Shown here: positions 1-8,352 of the stretch, one piece after another | Layout: each line of letters opens with the position of its first letter | Numbering within the stretch: position 1 is the stretch's first letter | From: Clostridia bacterium | Lineage (GTDB): Bacteria > Bacillota > Clostridia > Lachnospirales > Lachnospiraceae | Length of the DNA stretch: 54,060 nucleotides | Assembly: GCA_003249225.1 (NCBI GenBank) | Contig: QKJQ01000041.1 | Coordinates: 1 to 54,060, forward strand | Reading direction: 5' to 3' | The notes under the pieces: generated by a model | The model's database searches: none | Told to the model about the DNA's origin: nothing | What the model saw: only the letters and a program-made list of their open reading frames with translations | Position numbers and translations under genes: made by a program

Positions 1-331
1 TAATTCTTTTACAGAAATCGCTGGCTTATCTTTCTGACAAGTTCCACATCGCTGCTTCCCTTATCTGTCCGTAAGCTGTTATTTTCCGTTTACTGTTTTG
101 GGTTCCTCTGTCTTTCGACTTCGGAGTTCTTTGCAGATCTCTCTACGTCCATAATGTCTGATTTCTCTTCCATTATGAATGAATTGTCAATTGAATTTCA
201 AGGTTGTTTTACGATTCAATTATCAAGGTGCTTGTTTACGATTCATGTACCTGAAACACTATTATTTGCTGTATTCTGAGGGCAAAAATCGTTGTCGCTT
301 TGCGATTCAGCAGAACCGGTCAGCAACAACG
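1..331 (-). other. Leader region of a probable rRNA (or stable RNA) operon leaving the window on the left
   Basis: No convincing gene lies here. Read on the minus strand it follows directly from a perfect consensus promoter at 332-360. It holds two near-identical direct repeats (199-218 and 224-245, sharing CAAGGT...TTACGATTCA) of the kind of AT-rich motif common in leaders and spacers of clostridial rRNA operons. The transcript runs off the left edge, so the structural RNA itself is not visible. That this is an rRNA leader is inferred from promoter strength and the leader motif; a tRNA operon is the alternative. Confidence 0.5.
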
Positions 332-360
332 ATTATAGCACCATGCAATATATATGTCAA
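332..360 (-). promoter_or_regulatory. Perfect consensus sigma-A promoter with upstream A-tracts
   Basis: On the minus strand the sequence reads TTGACA (360-355), a 17-nt spacer, then TATAAT (337-332), matching the consensus in all 12 positions. A run of A-tracts at 361-385 upstream of the -35 box resembles an UP element. Such a combination is typical of rRNA promoters. Transcription would start near 325 and run leftward. Confidence 0.85.
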
Positions 361-414
361 CACCTTTTTTTTAATTTTTTTTCAAATCAATATACAATTG
401 AAAAAATAGCCTGT

Positions 415-1380
415 TTACTGCTTTTGAAGCAGGTGGATTGCAAATCCTCCAACTTCATCTTTCAAATATATTGCAACAAGTTTGCCTTTGTCATTGTACT
501 TTTTCGTTTCTTCATCAAAGACATATCCCTGGAGTCCAAGATGGAAAATTGCTCTGTCAATATAATTAGTTTTAATCGCAATGTGTCCGCTTGCTCCAAG
601 ATAAGGTGTCTTCATGACTTCAATTGCTGTTCCTGCAAAGACAGAAGAACTTCCGACTTTCTTGGTAAATCCGAATAATCCAGCAAAGGTATCTGCTGTT
701 TTTTCTGCTTCATCTTCACTTGATGCGTTAATACCAACATGAGCAAGTTCAAATCCAAGCATGGTATTAACTGCTTCTCTGGTCATCTTTTTAATACCTT
801 CAAAGTCTCCGTTGTTGAGCATTTCATCGCTGACCATCCAGCTGCCGCCGCATGCTATTACTTTGGGGAAGTCAAGATAATCCTTTAAGTTCTTTGCGCT
901 GACACCACCGGTAGGCATAAATTTCATGTTTACATAAGGAGCCGCCATAGCTTTGATCTTGGCAAGACCGCCGGAAGCTTCAGCCGGGAAGAATTTTACG
1001 ACATCAAGACCAAGCTCGATCGCCTGCTCAATGTCTGTTGGGCTTGATGTTCCTGGTGTGATTGGAATACCTTTTTCCATACAGTATTTTACTATTTTAG
1101 GGTTCAATCCAGGACTTACAATAAATTTAGATCCTGCTGCAATGGCACGGTCTACCTGCTCAGTTGTTAATACAGTACCTGCTCCAACGAACATATCCGG
1201 GTATGCTGTTGTCATGATGCGGATTGCTTCTTCTGCTGCATCAGTACGAAATGTTACTTCAGCAACGGGTAAACCTCCTTCACATAATGCTTTTGCAAGT
1301 GGTTCTGCATTCTTCACATCATCAATTTTGATAACGGGAATAATTCCAAGTTTCTGAATTTTGGTCAAAACTTCGTTCAT
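415..1380 (-). CDS. eda: KDPG/KHG aldolase fused to a C-terminal VOC domain
   Basis: Predicted 2-keto-3-deoxy-6-phosphogluconate / 4-hydroxy-2-oxoglutarate aldolase, a cytosolic class I aldolase cleaving KDPG to pyruvate and glyceraldehyde 3-phosphate. Residues 1-210 are the Eda barrel with catalytic Glu41 and Arg45 (EVTFRT) and Schiff-base Lys129 (VVKFFPAEA). Residues 216-321 are a VOC (glyoxalase-like) domain not present in the classical about 210-residue enzyme. The chosen ATG has AAGGAG 8 nt upstream; an in-frame ATG 21 nt earlier lacks a ribosome binding site. It is transcribed alone from a promoter just after cvpA with an operator-like dyad in its leader. The role of the VOC domain is not known to me. 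Confidence 0.9.
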   Translation of the reverse strand: MNEVLTKIQKLGIIPVIKIDDVKNAEPLAKALCEGGLPVAEVTFRTDAAEEAIRIMTTAYPDMFVGAGTVLTTEQVDRAIAAGSKFIVSPGLNPKIVKYCMEKGIPITPGTSSPTDIEQAIELGLDVVKFFPAEASGGLAKIKAMAAPYVNMKFMPTGGVSAKNLKDYLDFPKVIACGGSWMVSDEMLNNGDFEGIKKMTREAVNTMLGFELAHVGINASSEDEAEKTADTFAGLFGFTKKVGSSSVFAGTAIEVMKTPYLGASGHIAIKTNYIDRAIFHLGLQGYVFDEETKKYNDKGKLVAIYLKDEVGGFAIHLLQKQ

Positions 1381-1468
1381 TTTATTATCTCCTTCTTTCA
1401 ATTTTCTACCAGTAATTCGGTATATATTCCTGCTTCCAGTTCAACCTCTGTCTCCTTTGATGTACTAT

Positions 1469-1511
1469 ATCAAACGTATTCGCAACGTTGATTTTACTCA
1501 CGTTCATTATA
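1469..1511 (-). promoter_or_regulatory. Candidate promoter -10 box and operator dyad for the aldolase gene
   Basis: A TATAAT box lies at 1511-1506 on the minus strand; the -35 (AACGAC, 1534-1529) is poor and overlaps the end of cvpA. About 14 nt downstream of the -10 box is an imperfect dyad, 1469-1492, with AACGT/ACGTT arms 7 nt apart inside ATCAA/TTGAT flanks. Its position just after the start site would suit a repressor responding to a sugar acid. The regulator is not in view. Confidence 0.45.
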
Positions 1512-1533
1512 CAGCGGCAATCATAGCCGTCGT

Positions 1534-2229
1534 TTAAAATATTGCTGATATCTTATTGGTCAAAAAACTCATCAGAACATTATTGTTATAGAGGAAGCTT
1601 AAGAAATCATTTTGAGCGATCATGGTAAGACCTGCATTTCCGACTCCTGTACTACTAAGCATCGTAAGCAGTATAAAGAAAGTCCATACAATCAGCAGAC
1701 CCTGAATTAAGCCAAGCAAAAGCCCGGCAAGTTTATTGGCCTGTTTTATAACAGGCAGTTTACTTATTATATTAAGCGCTTTTCCCAGAATAGCCAACAA
1801 GAAAAGCGTTATAACAAACACTGCTATATAACTAAACGTGTATAAAATGATATTTACGATAAACTCGCATACACGATCTGAAATCTGTTCAGTTGCCGCA
1901 TTAAAAAAGTCGGAATCTTCTATTTTTTCTGCCAGTACAACTTTAAAATTATCCGGAATTGATATTGCATCAACATACTCCGCAGAATCCGGAAGTTCCA
2001 GGGACAGATTACTAAGGTCCATGGCTATATACACTTTTTCTGTAAGAAAATCCGTAACTTTAGCGTTCTCCTGTAAATATCCATGAAGAAAGGGACTGAT
2101 AAAAACAGCCGCCAGGATTGCCACGATCATGGAACATGTCATAAATATTGTTTTGATCAATCCTCTGCTTAACCCAAGTATCGCAAAAAGAGCCAGAATT
2201 CCTAAAACTGCAATAAGTAACCAATTCAA
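1534..2229 (-). CDS. CvpA family membrane protein
   Basis: A 231-residue polytopic inner-membrane protein of the CvpA (colicin V production) family. Four hydrophobic stretches are visible: residues 3-20, 27-47, about 125-150 and 175-195, with the family-like GLSRGLIKTIF stretch after the first. The start is TTG: GGAGG, embedded in the last codons of the upstream DUF5711-like gene, sits 7 nt before it, and the two genes are 2 nt apart, so they are probably translationally coupled. CvpA proteins have been linked to envelope homeostasis in several bacteria; the exact function here is unknown. Confidence 0.8.
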   Translation of the reverse strand: MNWLLIAVLGILALFAILGLSRGLIKTIFMTCSMIVAILAAVFISPFLHGYLQENAKVTDFLTEKVYIAMDLSNLSLELPDSAEYVDAISIPDNFKVVLAEKIEDSDFFNAATEQISDRVCEFIVNIILYTFSYIAVFVITLFLLAILGKALNIISKLPVIKQANKLAGLLLGLIQGLLIVWTFFILLTMLSSTGVGNAGLTMIAQNDFLSFLYNNNVLMSFLTNKISAIF

Positions 2230-2231
2230 AA

Positions 2232-3410
2232 CTATTCCTCCTCTGTTGTCAGAACGATGGTGTCAATGGATGTTTCTCTGAATAAAATGTACCTGTCGCT
2301 TTTATCAGCCGGCAAAATTGTGTAGACAGCATTATTAAATCCCGTGTTGATCTTCTTTTCTCCATTCAACCGCCAGATTACACAGGTCAGCCGACCATAC
2401 AGCAGCAAATCATCTCCTGCAAGGCAGACTGCTTCATACGTTTCCGCTGTTTCTTTCTGAAAAATAAGTGTTCCGGTCAGATCGTAAACAAGCGTCTGTG
2501 TCTGGTATCCATTTGTATTATAATCCAATACGACTGCTATGTGTTCATCATTGGCATCCACTCTCAGAATATCTTTATCATAGGTAAGCGCTTTCAGAGA
2601 TTCCGGAATCTCTCTCATTTTATACAGTTCGAATCCGTTTTTCAAAAAGATACATACAGTATCATTATCAAGAAAGCTGGTTTTTGAAATCAGCGATGAA
2701 TAGCTGAAGGAGCCAACTATATTCTCATCATAGCTTTTTCCCGTCTGTGTAAAGTTATAAAAGGTCACCCAGCAGACAGGTGCATCGTTGGTTACCTGTA
2801 CATAGGAAGTAACCAGCTTCGTTCCGTCATTCGATAATGCCATATCAATGGGAAATCCATCTTTTAATTCTTTCGTCTGCATTACAACAAGTACCTCTCC
2901 GGTACTGTCAATAATCTGAATGTAATCGTCGGTGCCATCGTTCATACGAACTGCTGCAACCCCTTGTTTTGCAACTTCTACTTCCATGATCTTATAGGGA
3001 AGCGTTATGGGAAACACACTTCCGGTTCCATCGGTTATATAAGCCGTTGTACCATTATAATCACCAACAATGACACAGTCTTCGCAAACTGCCGCAATTG
3101 GATCTGTCATGTTATAAGAAACGTTCCATAACTTCGAGCCCTCACTGTTAACAGCTTCAACACCGTCTCGGTTGTACCTTATATAGCCTTCTTTGTACGC
3201 AAGATATTGTGATCCGTCACTTTTTTCGTTTTCGACCGATGCCACAACATCATATCCGGTATATTGAAGGCTGTTGTTCTTTCGTACCGTGTATATTGCT
3301 ATGCCGGCCACTGCAACCAAAAGCAGAAAAATAACTGCAAATAGTATTCTTTTCCTGACTATGCTTTTATGACTTGCCTTTTTGGTTTTTCTTTTTGCAG
3401 TCTCTTCCAT
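2232..3410 (-). CDS. DUF5711-like membrane-anchored beta-propeller protein
   Basis: A 392-residue protein with a basic N-terminal cytoplasmic tail (KRKTKKASHKSIVRKR), one transmembrane helix at about residues 23-43 and a large extracytoplasmic region. The latter shows repeated short beta-strand patterns with Gly-Asp/Asn turns, such as VGDYNGTTAYITDGTG and LLYGRLTCVIW, consistent with a WD40/PQQ-like propeller and with the Clostridia family DUF5711. It precedes cvpA by 2 nt. GGAGG lies 13 nt before the ATG, a rather long spacing. A TATAAT box is visible at about 3450 but its -35 is weak. The function is unknown. Confidence 0.7.
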   Translation of the reverse strand: MEETAKRKTKKASHKSIVRKRILFAVIFLLLVAVAGIAIYTVRKNNSLQYTGYDVVASVENEKSDGSQYLAYKEGYIRYNRDGVEAVNSEGSKLWNVSYNMTDPIAAVCEDCVIVGDYNGTTAYITDGTGSVFPITLPYKIMEVEVAKQGVAAVRMNDGTDDYIQIIDSTGEVLVVMQTKELKDGFPIDMALSNDGTKLVTSYVQVTNDAPVCWVTFYNFTQTGKSYDENIVGSFSYSSLISKTSFLDNDTVCIFLKNGFELYKMREIPESLKALTYDKDILRVDANDEHIAVVLDYNTNGYQTQTLVYDLTGTLIFQKETAETYEAVCLAGDDLLLYGRLTCVIWRLNGEKKINTGFNNAVYTILPADKSDRYILFRETSIDTIVLTTEEE

Positions 3411-3540
3411 GGTTACGTTCCATCCTCCGGCACTAAAATCATCCCTATTATACCCTAGTTCATTAAGAAATAACAGCGTTTTTTCGTATTCTGGTAAGGA
3501 ATCTATATTCTGATATAACTTATTATCGGGGTAACTTTTT

Positions 3541-3909
3541 CTATTTTTGTGGTATTATTTCAATCCAGTACCCGTCTGGGTCCGATATAAAATATATTCC
3601 CATTCCCGGATTTTCATAGCAGATACAGTTCATCTTTTCATGCAGTTCATGTGCTGCTTTCATGTCTTCTGTGCGAAGGGCAAGGTGAATTTCGTTGTCT
3701 CCCAGATTGTAGGGTGTTGTCTTGTCTCTGAGCCAGGTCAGCTCAAGCTGGTAGTTTGTCGTATTATCTTCCAGAAATACAAGCTGAAAGCTTTTGTCTG
3801 ACGATTCAATTCTTCTTACGACAGAAAGTCCAAGTGCCTCCTCGTAGAATTTTATTGATTTTTCAAGATCCAGGACGTTAAGGTTATTATGTGCAAATGT
3901 AAATGCCAT
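3541..3909 (-). CDS. VOC family protein, glyoxalase I-like
   Basis: A 122-residue single-domain VOC protein that matches glyoxalase I closely. All four metal ligands expected from E. coli GloA (His5, Glu56, His74, Glu122) have counterparts here: His7, Glu56, His75 and Glu117. Lactoylglutathione lyase activity, detoxifying methylglyoxal as a thiol hemithioacetal, is therefore plausible, though many clostridia lack glutathione and another thiol may serve. The selected ATG (MAFTFAH) has AAAAGGAG 6 nt upstream, better than an ATG 18 nt earlier. It lies downstream of recR across a terminator. Confidence 0.8.
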   Translation of the reverse strand: MAFTFAHNNLNVLDLEKSIKFYEEALGLSVVRRIESSDKSFQLVFLEDNTTNYQLELTWLRDKTTPYNLGDNEIHLALRTEDMKAAHELHEKMNCICYENPGMGIYFISDPDGYWIEIIPQK

Positions 3910-3936
3910 GATTTTCTCCTTTTCCAAAATTAGTAA

Positions 3937-3980
3937 AACAGACCATAAACAATCACGGTTTCCTGCTGTTTCGGTCTGTT
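3937..3980 (-). terminator. Probable intrinsic terminator after recR
   Basis: Minus-strand dyad with arms AACAGACC (3980-3973) and GGTCTGTT (3944-3937), continued inside by an AAAC/GTTT pairing, and followed by a short T-rich stretch. It separates recR from the glyoxalase-like gene. The loop is long, so strength is uncertain. Confidence 0.55.
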
Positions 3981-3995
3981 GTTCGTTTGATTTAG

Positions 3996-4592
3996 TTATA
4001 ACTCCACACGGCCTTCAAGCGCCCGAAGCAACGTAACTTCATCCGTGCATTCAAGATCGCCGCCGACTGGTACACCACTTGCAATTCTGGTGACCTTGAT
4101 CCCTGCGGGTTTGACCAATTTACTTATATACATTGCCGTTGCTTCTCCTTCCAGGCTTGAGTTCGTTGCAATAATCACTTCATCAATGTCGCCTTGAAGC
4201 CGAAGCATAAGTTCTTTTAGCTTTATATCATTCGGTCCGATGCCAAGCATGGGAGATATGGCACCATGCAATACGTGGTAAACTCCTTCGTACTTTCCGG
4301 TTCTTTCATACGCGGCCAGGTCCCTTGTTGTCTCAACAACCATGATTATATTGTGATTCCTCTTCTGACTGGAACAGATCGGACATAATTCCTTGTCGGT
4401 TAATGTAAAGCATTCTGTGCAGTAACGTACATTTTTCTTGGCTTCCACGATGGACTGAGACAGACGTGTTACCTGTTCTTCCGGTAAATTAATGATGTGA
4501 AAAGCCAGACGTTGTGCTGACTTTACACCTATTCCCGGCAGTCTTCCCAATTCTTCGATTAACGCTGTTATCTTACTGCTATAGTAATCCAT
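3996..4592 (-). CDS. recR: Recombination mediator RecR
   Basis: A 198-residue RecR, the usual family size. It works with RecO (and RecF) to load RecA on gapped DNA. An N-terminal helix-hairpin-helix region carries [18 protein letters not shown] (residues 16-33), followed by a four-cysteine zinc site C58-x2-C61-x8-C70-x2-C73 and a Toprim domain starting around [13 protein letters not shown]. The ATG follows an AAGGGAT ribosome binding site. It is the last gene of the dnaX-ybaB-recR operon, an arrangement conserved across bacteria. Confidence 0.97.
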   Translation of the reverse strand: MDYYSSKITALIEELGRLPGIGVKSAQRLAFHIINLPEEQVTRLSQSIVEAKKNVRYCTECFTLTDKELCPICSSQKRNHNIIMVVETTRDLAAYERTGKYEGVYHVLHGAISPMLGIGPNDIKLKELMLRLQGDIDEVIIATNSSLEGEATAMYISKLVKPAGIKVTRIASGVPVGGDLECTDEVTLLRALEGRVEL

Positions 4593-4675
4593 GTTGGTAT
4601 CCCTTCTATGATACTGGAATCATACCGGATTACAATTGCGCAGGCTTACGTCTCTTTGTTCCGGTCATACGTTAA

Positions 4676-5035
4676 CTAAAATGGAAATCCACCGCCAAGG
4701 CCGCCACCAAGACCACCTGCTATGGAACCCATGATTTCTGACGATTCTTCTTCCATCTTTCTCATGGCTTCGTTTACTGCTGCCATAATAAGATCTTCTA
4801 ACATCTCTATATCGTCCGGATCTACAACTTCCGGTTTCAGTTTTACAGAAACTACTTCCTTTTTACCAGAAACGGTCACGGTTACTGCTCCACCGCCCGC
4901 TGTTGCTTCCCATGTCTTGTCTTCCATTTCTTTTTGTTTTTCTTCCATCTGCTTCTGCATACGCTGTGCCTGCTTCATCAGATTGTTCATGTTTCCAGGC
5001 ATACCGCCACCAGGGAATCCACCTTTTTTTGCCAT
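4676..5035 (-). CDS. ybaB: YbaB/EbfC family nucleoid-associated protein
   Basis: A 119-residue small DNA-binding protein of the YbaB/EbfC family, which forms homodimers and coats DNA. The start [20 protein letters not shown] is typical of Firmicutes members, and a Gly-rich tail ends the protein. The central helix [20 protein letters not shown] is coiled-coil-like. GGAGG lies 7 nt before the chosen ATG; an earlier in-frame ATG has no suitable site. It lies between dnaX and recR, the classic position. Confidence 0.95.
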   Translation of the reverse strand: MAKKGGFPGGGMPGNMNNLMKQAQRMQKQMEEKQKEMEDKTWEATAGGGAVTVTVSGKKEVVSVKLKPEVVDPDDIEMLEDLIMAAVNEAMRKMEEESSEIMGSIAGGLGGGLGGGFPF

Positions 5036-5052
5036 TTTATTTCCTCCATTCA

Positions 5053-6669
5053 TTAATCTACATATTGTATTGGTATATTTTTGAATAACTTTGTTATATC
5101 AGGATACTCCTGTTGTTTCTCTTTTTCCTGACTCATAATCCCGAACCGGACATTCATATCGGTCCCTGTACTCTTTTGAATTGCTTTTTTAAGTTCCAAC
5201 ACGTGTCTTTCCCGTTCTGCAACGTCTTTATCGACCGGGTTGTCAAACAGCAACAACAAGGTATCATCCGGTCCGATCGTAGGTCTGGCACTGATCAGAA
5301 CGGTCCTTACAAGAGAAGATGTACTTTCAAGGATTCTTCGCCAGTCTTTTGCGACCGTTTCAAGGTCCTTAGTCATTGCCTTTTTTAGTTGAACCGGCGG
5401 TTCTTCCGGGGTATTATCTTGCGTTGCCTGACCTTCTGCCTTTTGATTTCCGGCCAGGTCAGCTTCTCTTACCGGCTGTATGCCTGCACTACCATTTACT
5501 GCCGTACTTATAATGCCGTCCTTTAGCGCTGCTTCCAGACGTCTTATCCTGTCTGTAAGAGACGCAAGATCTGTCTCCATCTCCGGACAGCACATTTTGA
5601 TTAAGGCTACTTCCAGTAAGACACGTTTTTGTGCAGCGTATTTCATCTGATTCGAAAGATCCGAAAAGATTCGAATGTATCGCATCAGTGTATCTGCATC
5701 ACAAGCGGTTGCCTCCTGCCGCAGTAACTCAAGCTGATCGGAGGACACCTCCAGAACTTCCGTCATATCATCCGGTGTTTTGGCAAGTAAAAGATTACGA
5801 AGGTACCAAGTAAAATCTATGGTGAACTGCGTCAGTTCGCGGCCAGCGACCGTAACTTCTTCCAGAATTCTTATACAGTCCGATACAGAGCCTTTTCTAA
5901 TATAGCGAAGCAGGGCTGCAAATACTTCAATGTCTACGGTTCCCAGTACTTCTAATACTTTATCATACGTGATCCGTTCGCCAAAATAAAAAGCCATGCA
6001 CTGGTCCATTAGGCTAAGTGCATCACGAAGTGCTCCGTCCGCCATTCTGGCGATGTAGCGAAGTGCTTTTTCTTCTGCTTCGACCTGTTCCTTTTCTGCC
6101 AGTTCCTGCAGACGTTCGGTTATGTAATCAATGGTAATTCTCTTAAAATCATAGCGTTGACATCTCGAAAGAATTGTGACCGGAATCTTTTGAACCTCGG
6201 TTGTTGCCAGAATGAACATAACATACGACGGCGGTTCTTCCAGTGTTTTCAGGAGGGCGTTGAACGCACCGGCCGAAAGCATGTGGACCTCATCGATGAT
6301 GTATACTTTATAGTTTCCTTCGGTCGGAGAGTATTGAACCTCATTTATGATCTCTCTTATGTTATCCACACCATTGTTGGAAGCTGCGTCGATCTCTATC
6401 ACGTTCATCGAGGTCTGAGCCTGTATGGACTTACAGGTTGCACACTGATTGCAGGGACTTCCTTCCACCGGATGCTCACAATTTACCGCTTTTGCAAGCA
6501 GCTTCGCAATCGTTGTCTTTCCGGTTCCCCTTGTCCCGCAGAAAAGGTAGGCATGTCCAAGCCGTCCGGCGCGTATCTGGTTCTTAAGCACGGTCACAAT
6601 ATGATCCTGACCCTTTACATCTTCAAATACATCCGGACGATACTTCCGGTATAACGCTGTATATGACAT
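5053..6669 (-). CDS. dnaX: DNA polymerase III subunits gamma/tau
   Basis: Clamp-loader ATPase of 538 residues. Walker [10 protein letters not shown] (residues 45-53), zinc site C64-x8-C73-x2-C76-x2-C79, Walker B IIDEVHML around residue 125 and sensor/SRC region [11 protein letters not shown] are all present. The C-terminal third (after about residue 365) is tau-specific, with a variable linker and a polymerase-binding type domain. No obvious A-run frameshift site for making gamma was noticed. It starts at ATG 6669, 30 nt after a strong promoter, and heads the operon with ybaB and recR. Confidence 0.97.
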   Translation of the reverse strand: MSYTALYRKYRPDVFEDVKGQDHIVTVLKNQIRAGRLGHAYLFCGTRGTGKTTIAKLLAKAVNCEHPVEGSPCNQCATCKSIQAQTSMNVIEIDAASNNGVDNIREIINEVQYSPTEGNYKVYIIDEVHMLSAGAFNALLKTLEEPPSYVMFILATTEVQKIPVTILSRCQRYDFKRITIDYITERLQELAEKEQVEAEEKALRYIARMADGALRDALSLMDQCMAFYFGERITYDKVLEVLGTVDIEVFAALLRYIRKGSVSDCIRILEEVTVAGRELTQFTIDFTWYLRNLLLAKTPDDMTEVLEVSSDQLELLRQEATACDADTLMRYIRIFSDLSNQMKYAAQKRVLLEVALIKMCCPEMETDLASLTDRIRRLEAALKDGIISTAVNGSAGIQPVREADLAGNQKAEGQATQDNTPEEPPVQLKKAMTKDLETVAKDWRRILESTSSLVRTVLISARPTIGPDDTLLLLFDNPVDKDVAERERHVLELKKAIQKSTGTDMNVRFGIMSQEKEKQQEYPDITKLFKNIPIQYVD

Positions 6670-6698
6670 AGTACACCGTGCCTTTCTTTGTTTTTTGT

Positions 6699-6727
6699 AT
6701 TATAACATCCCATTTTTTTAAATGCAA
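6699..6727 (-). promoter_or_regulatory. Promoter of the dnaX-ybaB-recR operon
   Basis: Minus strand TTGCAT (6727-6722), 17-nt spacer, TATAAT (6704-6699). It lies in the 68-nt gap after the carboxypeptidase gene and gives a leader of about 25 nt before dnaX. Confidence 0.8.
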
Positions 6728-6737
6728 TGCAGATGCT

Positions 6738-7676
6738 TTAGTTCTTAGTTTTTTCAAAATGCTGATAATCCTTTACGGTCGTCCAGTCCCCTCCCCAGGT
6801 AAATCCCCTGCTCACAAAGGCCTGATAACAGATATCATCTCTATTAATATAGTAATCGCAGTCAACGCTGCGGTCCGCATATTCGGCTGCATTGTCAGGA
6901 TATACCACGGTAGTTCCATTGCTTACCTTAACATATGGATTGTATTTTGGATTTATATCGATTGCCAGACCATACGCATGGTTCGATAGTGTTGTGCTGC
7001 CTTCCACCGTTCGAAAATTAAACGCGGATGTATTGTTCGCTTCCATTGATGCTTCATCATCCGCATCATATTCATCCACCAGTGTCATCTGCTCAATGGG
7101 ATATTCTGCATCATATAGCTCTTTAAAGATCTCAACCATGTCATCTGCGATTGCTTCATTTACAACGAGCTCTCCAACATAGACAGATCCGTCAAATCCA
7201 TAATGCAGGATTCTTACATAACGAAGTTCTGACAATGGAACAGTGCAGTCTGCACCGTAAGATACTCCATCGATCCGCATAAATACATCATCACCGATCT
7301 CTTCCTGATAAAAGCAGGCCGCAATTTCTTCATTGCTGGCTTCTGCTGTATTTACGATCGTTCCCGCGGGTAAAAGTTTCAAAACGTTCAGAAATTCAGC
7401 GGATTGTTCCGGTAAACTGCTCTCTACACTAGACCCATCATAAACCGTTTCCGGACGTGGTGTTGATGTTGGTCCTGGTGTCCCTGTCGGTGTTATTTCT
7501 AAGGTGTCACCTGTTAATTCTCCTGTATCGGCGATATGTTCAATCTCACTTGCCTGTTCCGGTGACATAGTCGCCGTTGTATTGTTGGATCCTGTGTTAT
7601 CTGCGCTCTTTCCACATGCGGATAACGTTGCACTCATACATACTATTACACCTGCAATAACAATTGCTTTTTTCAT
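6738..7676 (-). CDS. Lipoprotein D-alanyl-D-alanine carboxypeptidase, M15 (VanY-like)
   Basis: A 312-residue exported peptidase predicted to trim D-Ala from peptidoglycan stem peptides. The N-terminus is a lipoprotein signal with lipobox LSAC (Cys21), followed by a Thr/Pro-rich linker at about residues 60-76. The C-terminal M15 domain has the zinc motif SNHAYGLAIDINP (His233, Asp240) and the last ligand in DYQHFEK (His306), so it looks catalytically intact. GAGGGA precedes the ATG. The small gene upstream ends 11 nt before, so the two probably form an operon. Confidence 0.85.
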   Translation of the reverse strand: MKKAIVIAGVIVCMSATLSACGKSADNTGSNNTTATMSPEQASEIEHIADTGELTGDTLEITPTGTPGPTSTPRPETVYDGSSVESSLPEQSAEFLNVLKLLPAGTIVNTAEASNEEIAACFYQEEIGDDVFMRIDGVSYGADCTVPLSELRYVRILHYGFDGSVYVGELVVNEAIADDMVEIFKELYDAEYPIEQMTLVDEYDADDEASMEANNTSAFNFRTVEGSTTLSNHAYGLAIDINPKYNPYVKVSNGTTVVYPDNAAEYADRSVDCDYYINRDDICYQAFVSRGFTWGGDWTTVKDYQHFEKTKN

Positions 7677-7687
7677 TTCTCGTCCCT

Positions 7688-7957
7688 CTAGTCTTCTTCG
7701 ATCACATGGATTTCAAGATAATCGAATTCGATTGCCTCCATAAAATTATCCTGCGTAAATCTGGTTTTGTCATGACGCTTAAAGCTCTCAATCGTGGATT
7801 CCAGCCAGATTGGTCTTGCAAGGTCAAACTCATGACAGATTTCATCAAGTGCCTGGAAGACTTTTTTGGTTCGGGACATCTCGTTGTCGTCATTACAGAT
7901 CACCGTATCACGCAGCATACGGCTCTCTGAAAATAATTTTCCCCATAGCCTAAACAA
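7688..7957 (-). CDS. Small conserved-looking protein of unknown function
   Basis: An 89-residue soluble, mildly acidic protein that I do not recognise. It starts with TTG, supported by GAGG about 9 nt upstream. The sequence has a helical middle (VFQALDEICHEFDLARPIWLE) and an acidic C-terminus (YLEIHVIEED). It sits 11 nt upstream of the M15 carboxypeptidase gene in the same orientation. Reading-frame quality, a ribosome binding site and tight spacing support it as real. Confidence 0.6.
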   Translation of the reverse strand: MFRLWGKLFSESRMLRDTVICNDDNEMSRTKKVFQALDEICHEFDLARPIWLESTIESFKRHDKTRFTQDNFMEAIEFDYLEIHVIEED

Positions 7958-8284
7958 TATATTTTACCTCTTTTTGGTTACTTCTTACCGTGTTGCATCG
8001 CTTCTAATAATCTTGTTGATGCCCTAAAACAGGCACATGTAGAGTATATAGTAATTTATCAAAAATGTAAAGAGATGTTATAGCTTCGTATTGATTCCAA
8101 AAGGAACTCTGCAAGATTATATCTGATCTGCAAACAAAATGCAGTTACTAAATTCGCAGAACAATTTACTTGTCAACACTCTTTTTGAACATTTCAAATT
8201 TATTTGAAATTTATCGATCACTGTTTCATCAATTGTACTTCCTGTAAATTGATATAGATTTTGATTATAAGCACTTTATCCATT
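7958..8284. other. Gene-free stretch with a 9-2-9 palindrome
   Basis: No open frame here looks like a gene. A perfect inverted repeat ATTTCAAAT-TT-ATTTGAAAT occupies 8191-8210. A minus-strand TTGACA lies at 8176-8171 but the matching -10 (ATTTAG) is poor; a better TATAAT-like box is at about 8122-8117 with a weak -35. The palindrome may be an operator for the small gene and carboxypeptidase. The rest is AT-rich with no clear structure. Confidence 0.4.
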
Positions 8285-8329
8285 AAAAAAGCACCTCTTT
8301 CTCAAATGGAAGATTGAAAAAGTAAGTGC
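8285..8329 (-). terminator. Intrinsic terminator of the glpK-rhomboid-flavodoxin operon
   Basis: On the minus strand a stem of about 13 pairs (8329-8316 with 8303-8291), with one bulge and two G-U pairs, has a 12-nt loop and is followed by six T (8290-8285). It lies 24 nt past the stop codon of the flavodoxin/SCP2 gene. Confidence 0.75.
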
Positions 8330-8352
8330 CGGGAGTTAAATTTCATTTTTTT

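Noticed and set aside
287..334. AATCGTTGT/ACAACGATT dyad followed by T in the left leader
   Set aside because: One arm overlaps the -10 box, so the RNA cannot contain the full stem; not called as a terminator.
179..678. Two plus-strand open frames at the left end
   Set aside because: They overlap the consensus promoter, the leader repeats and, in part, the aldolase gene on the other strand; no ribosome binding site or protein pattern.
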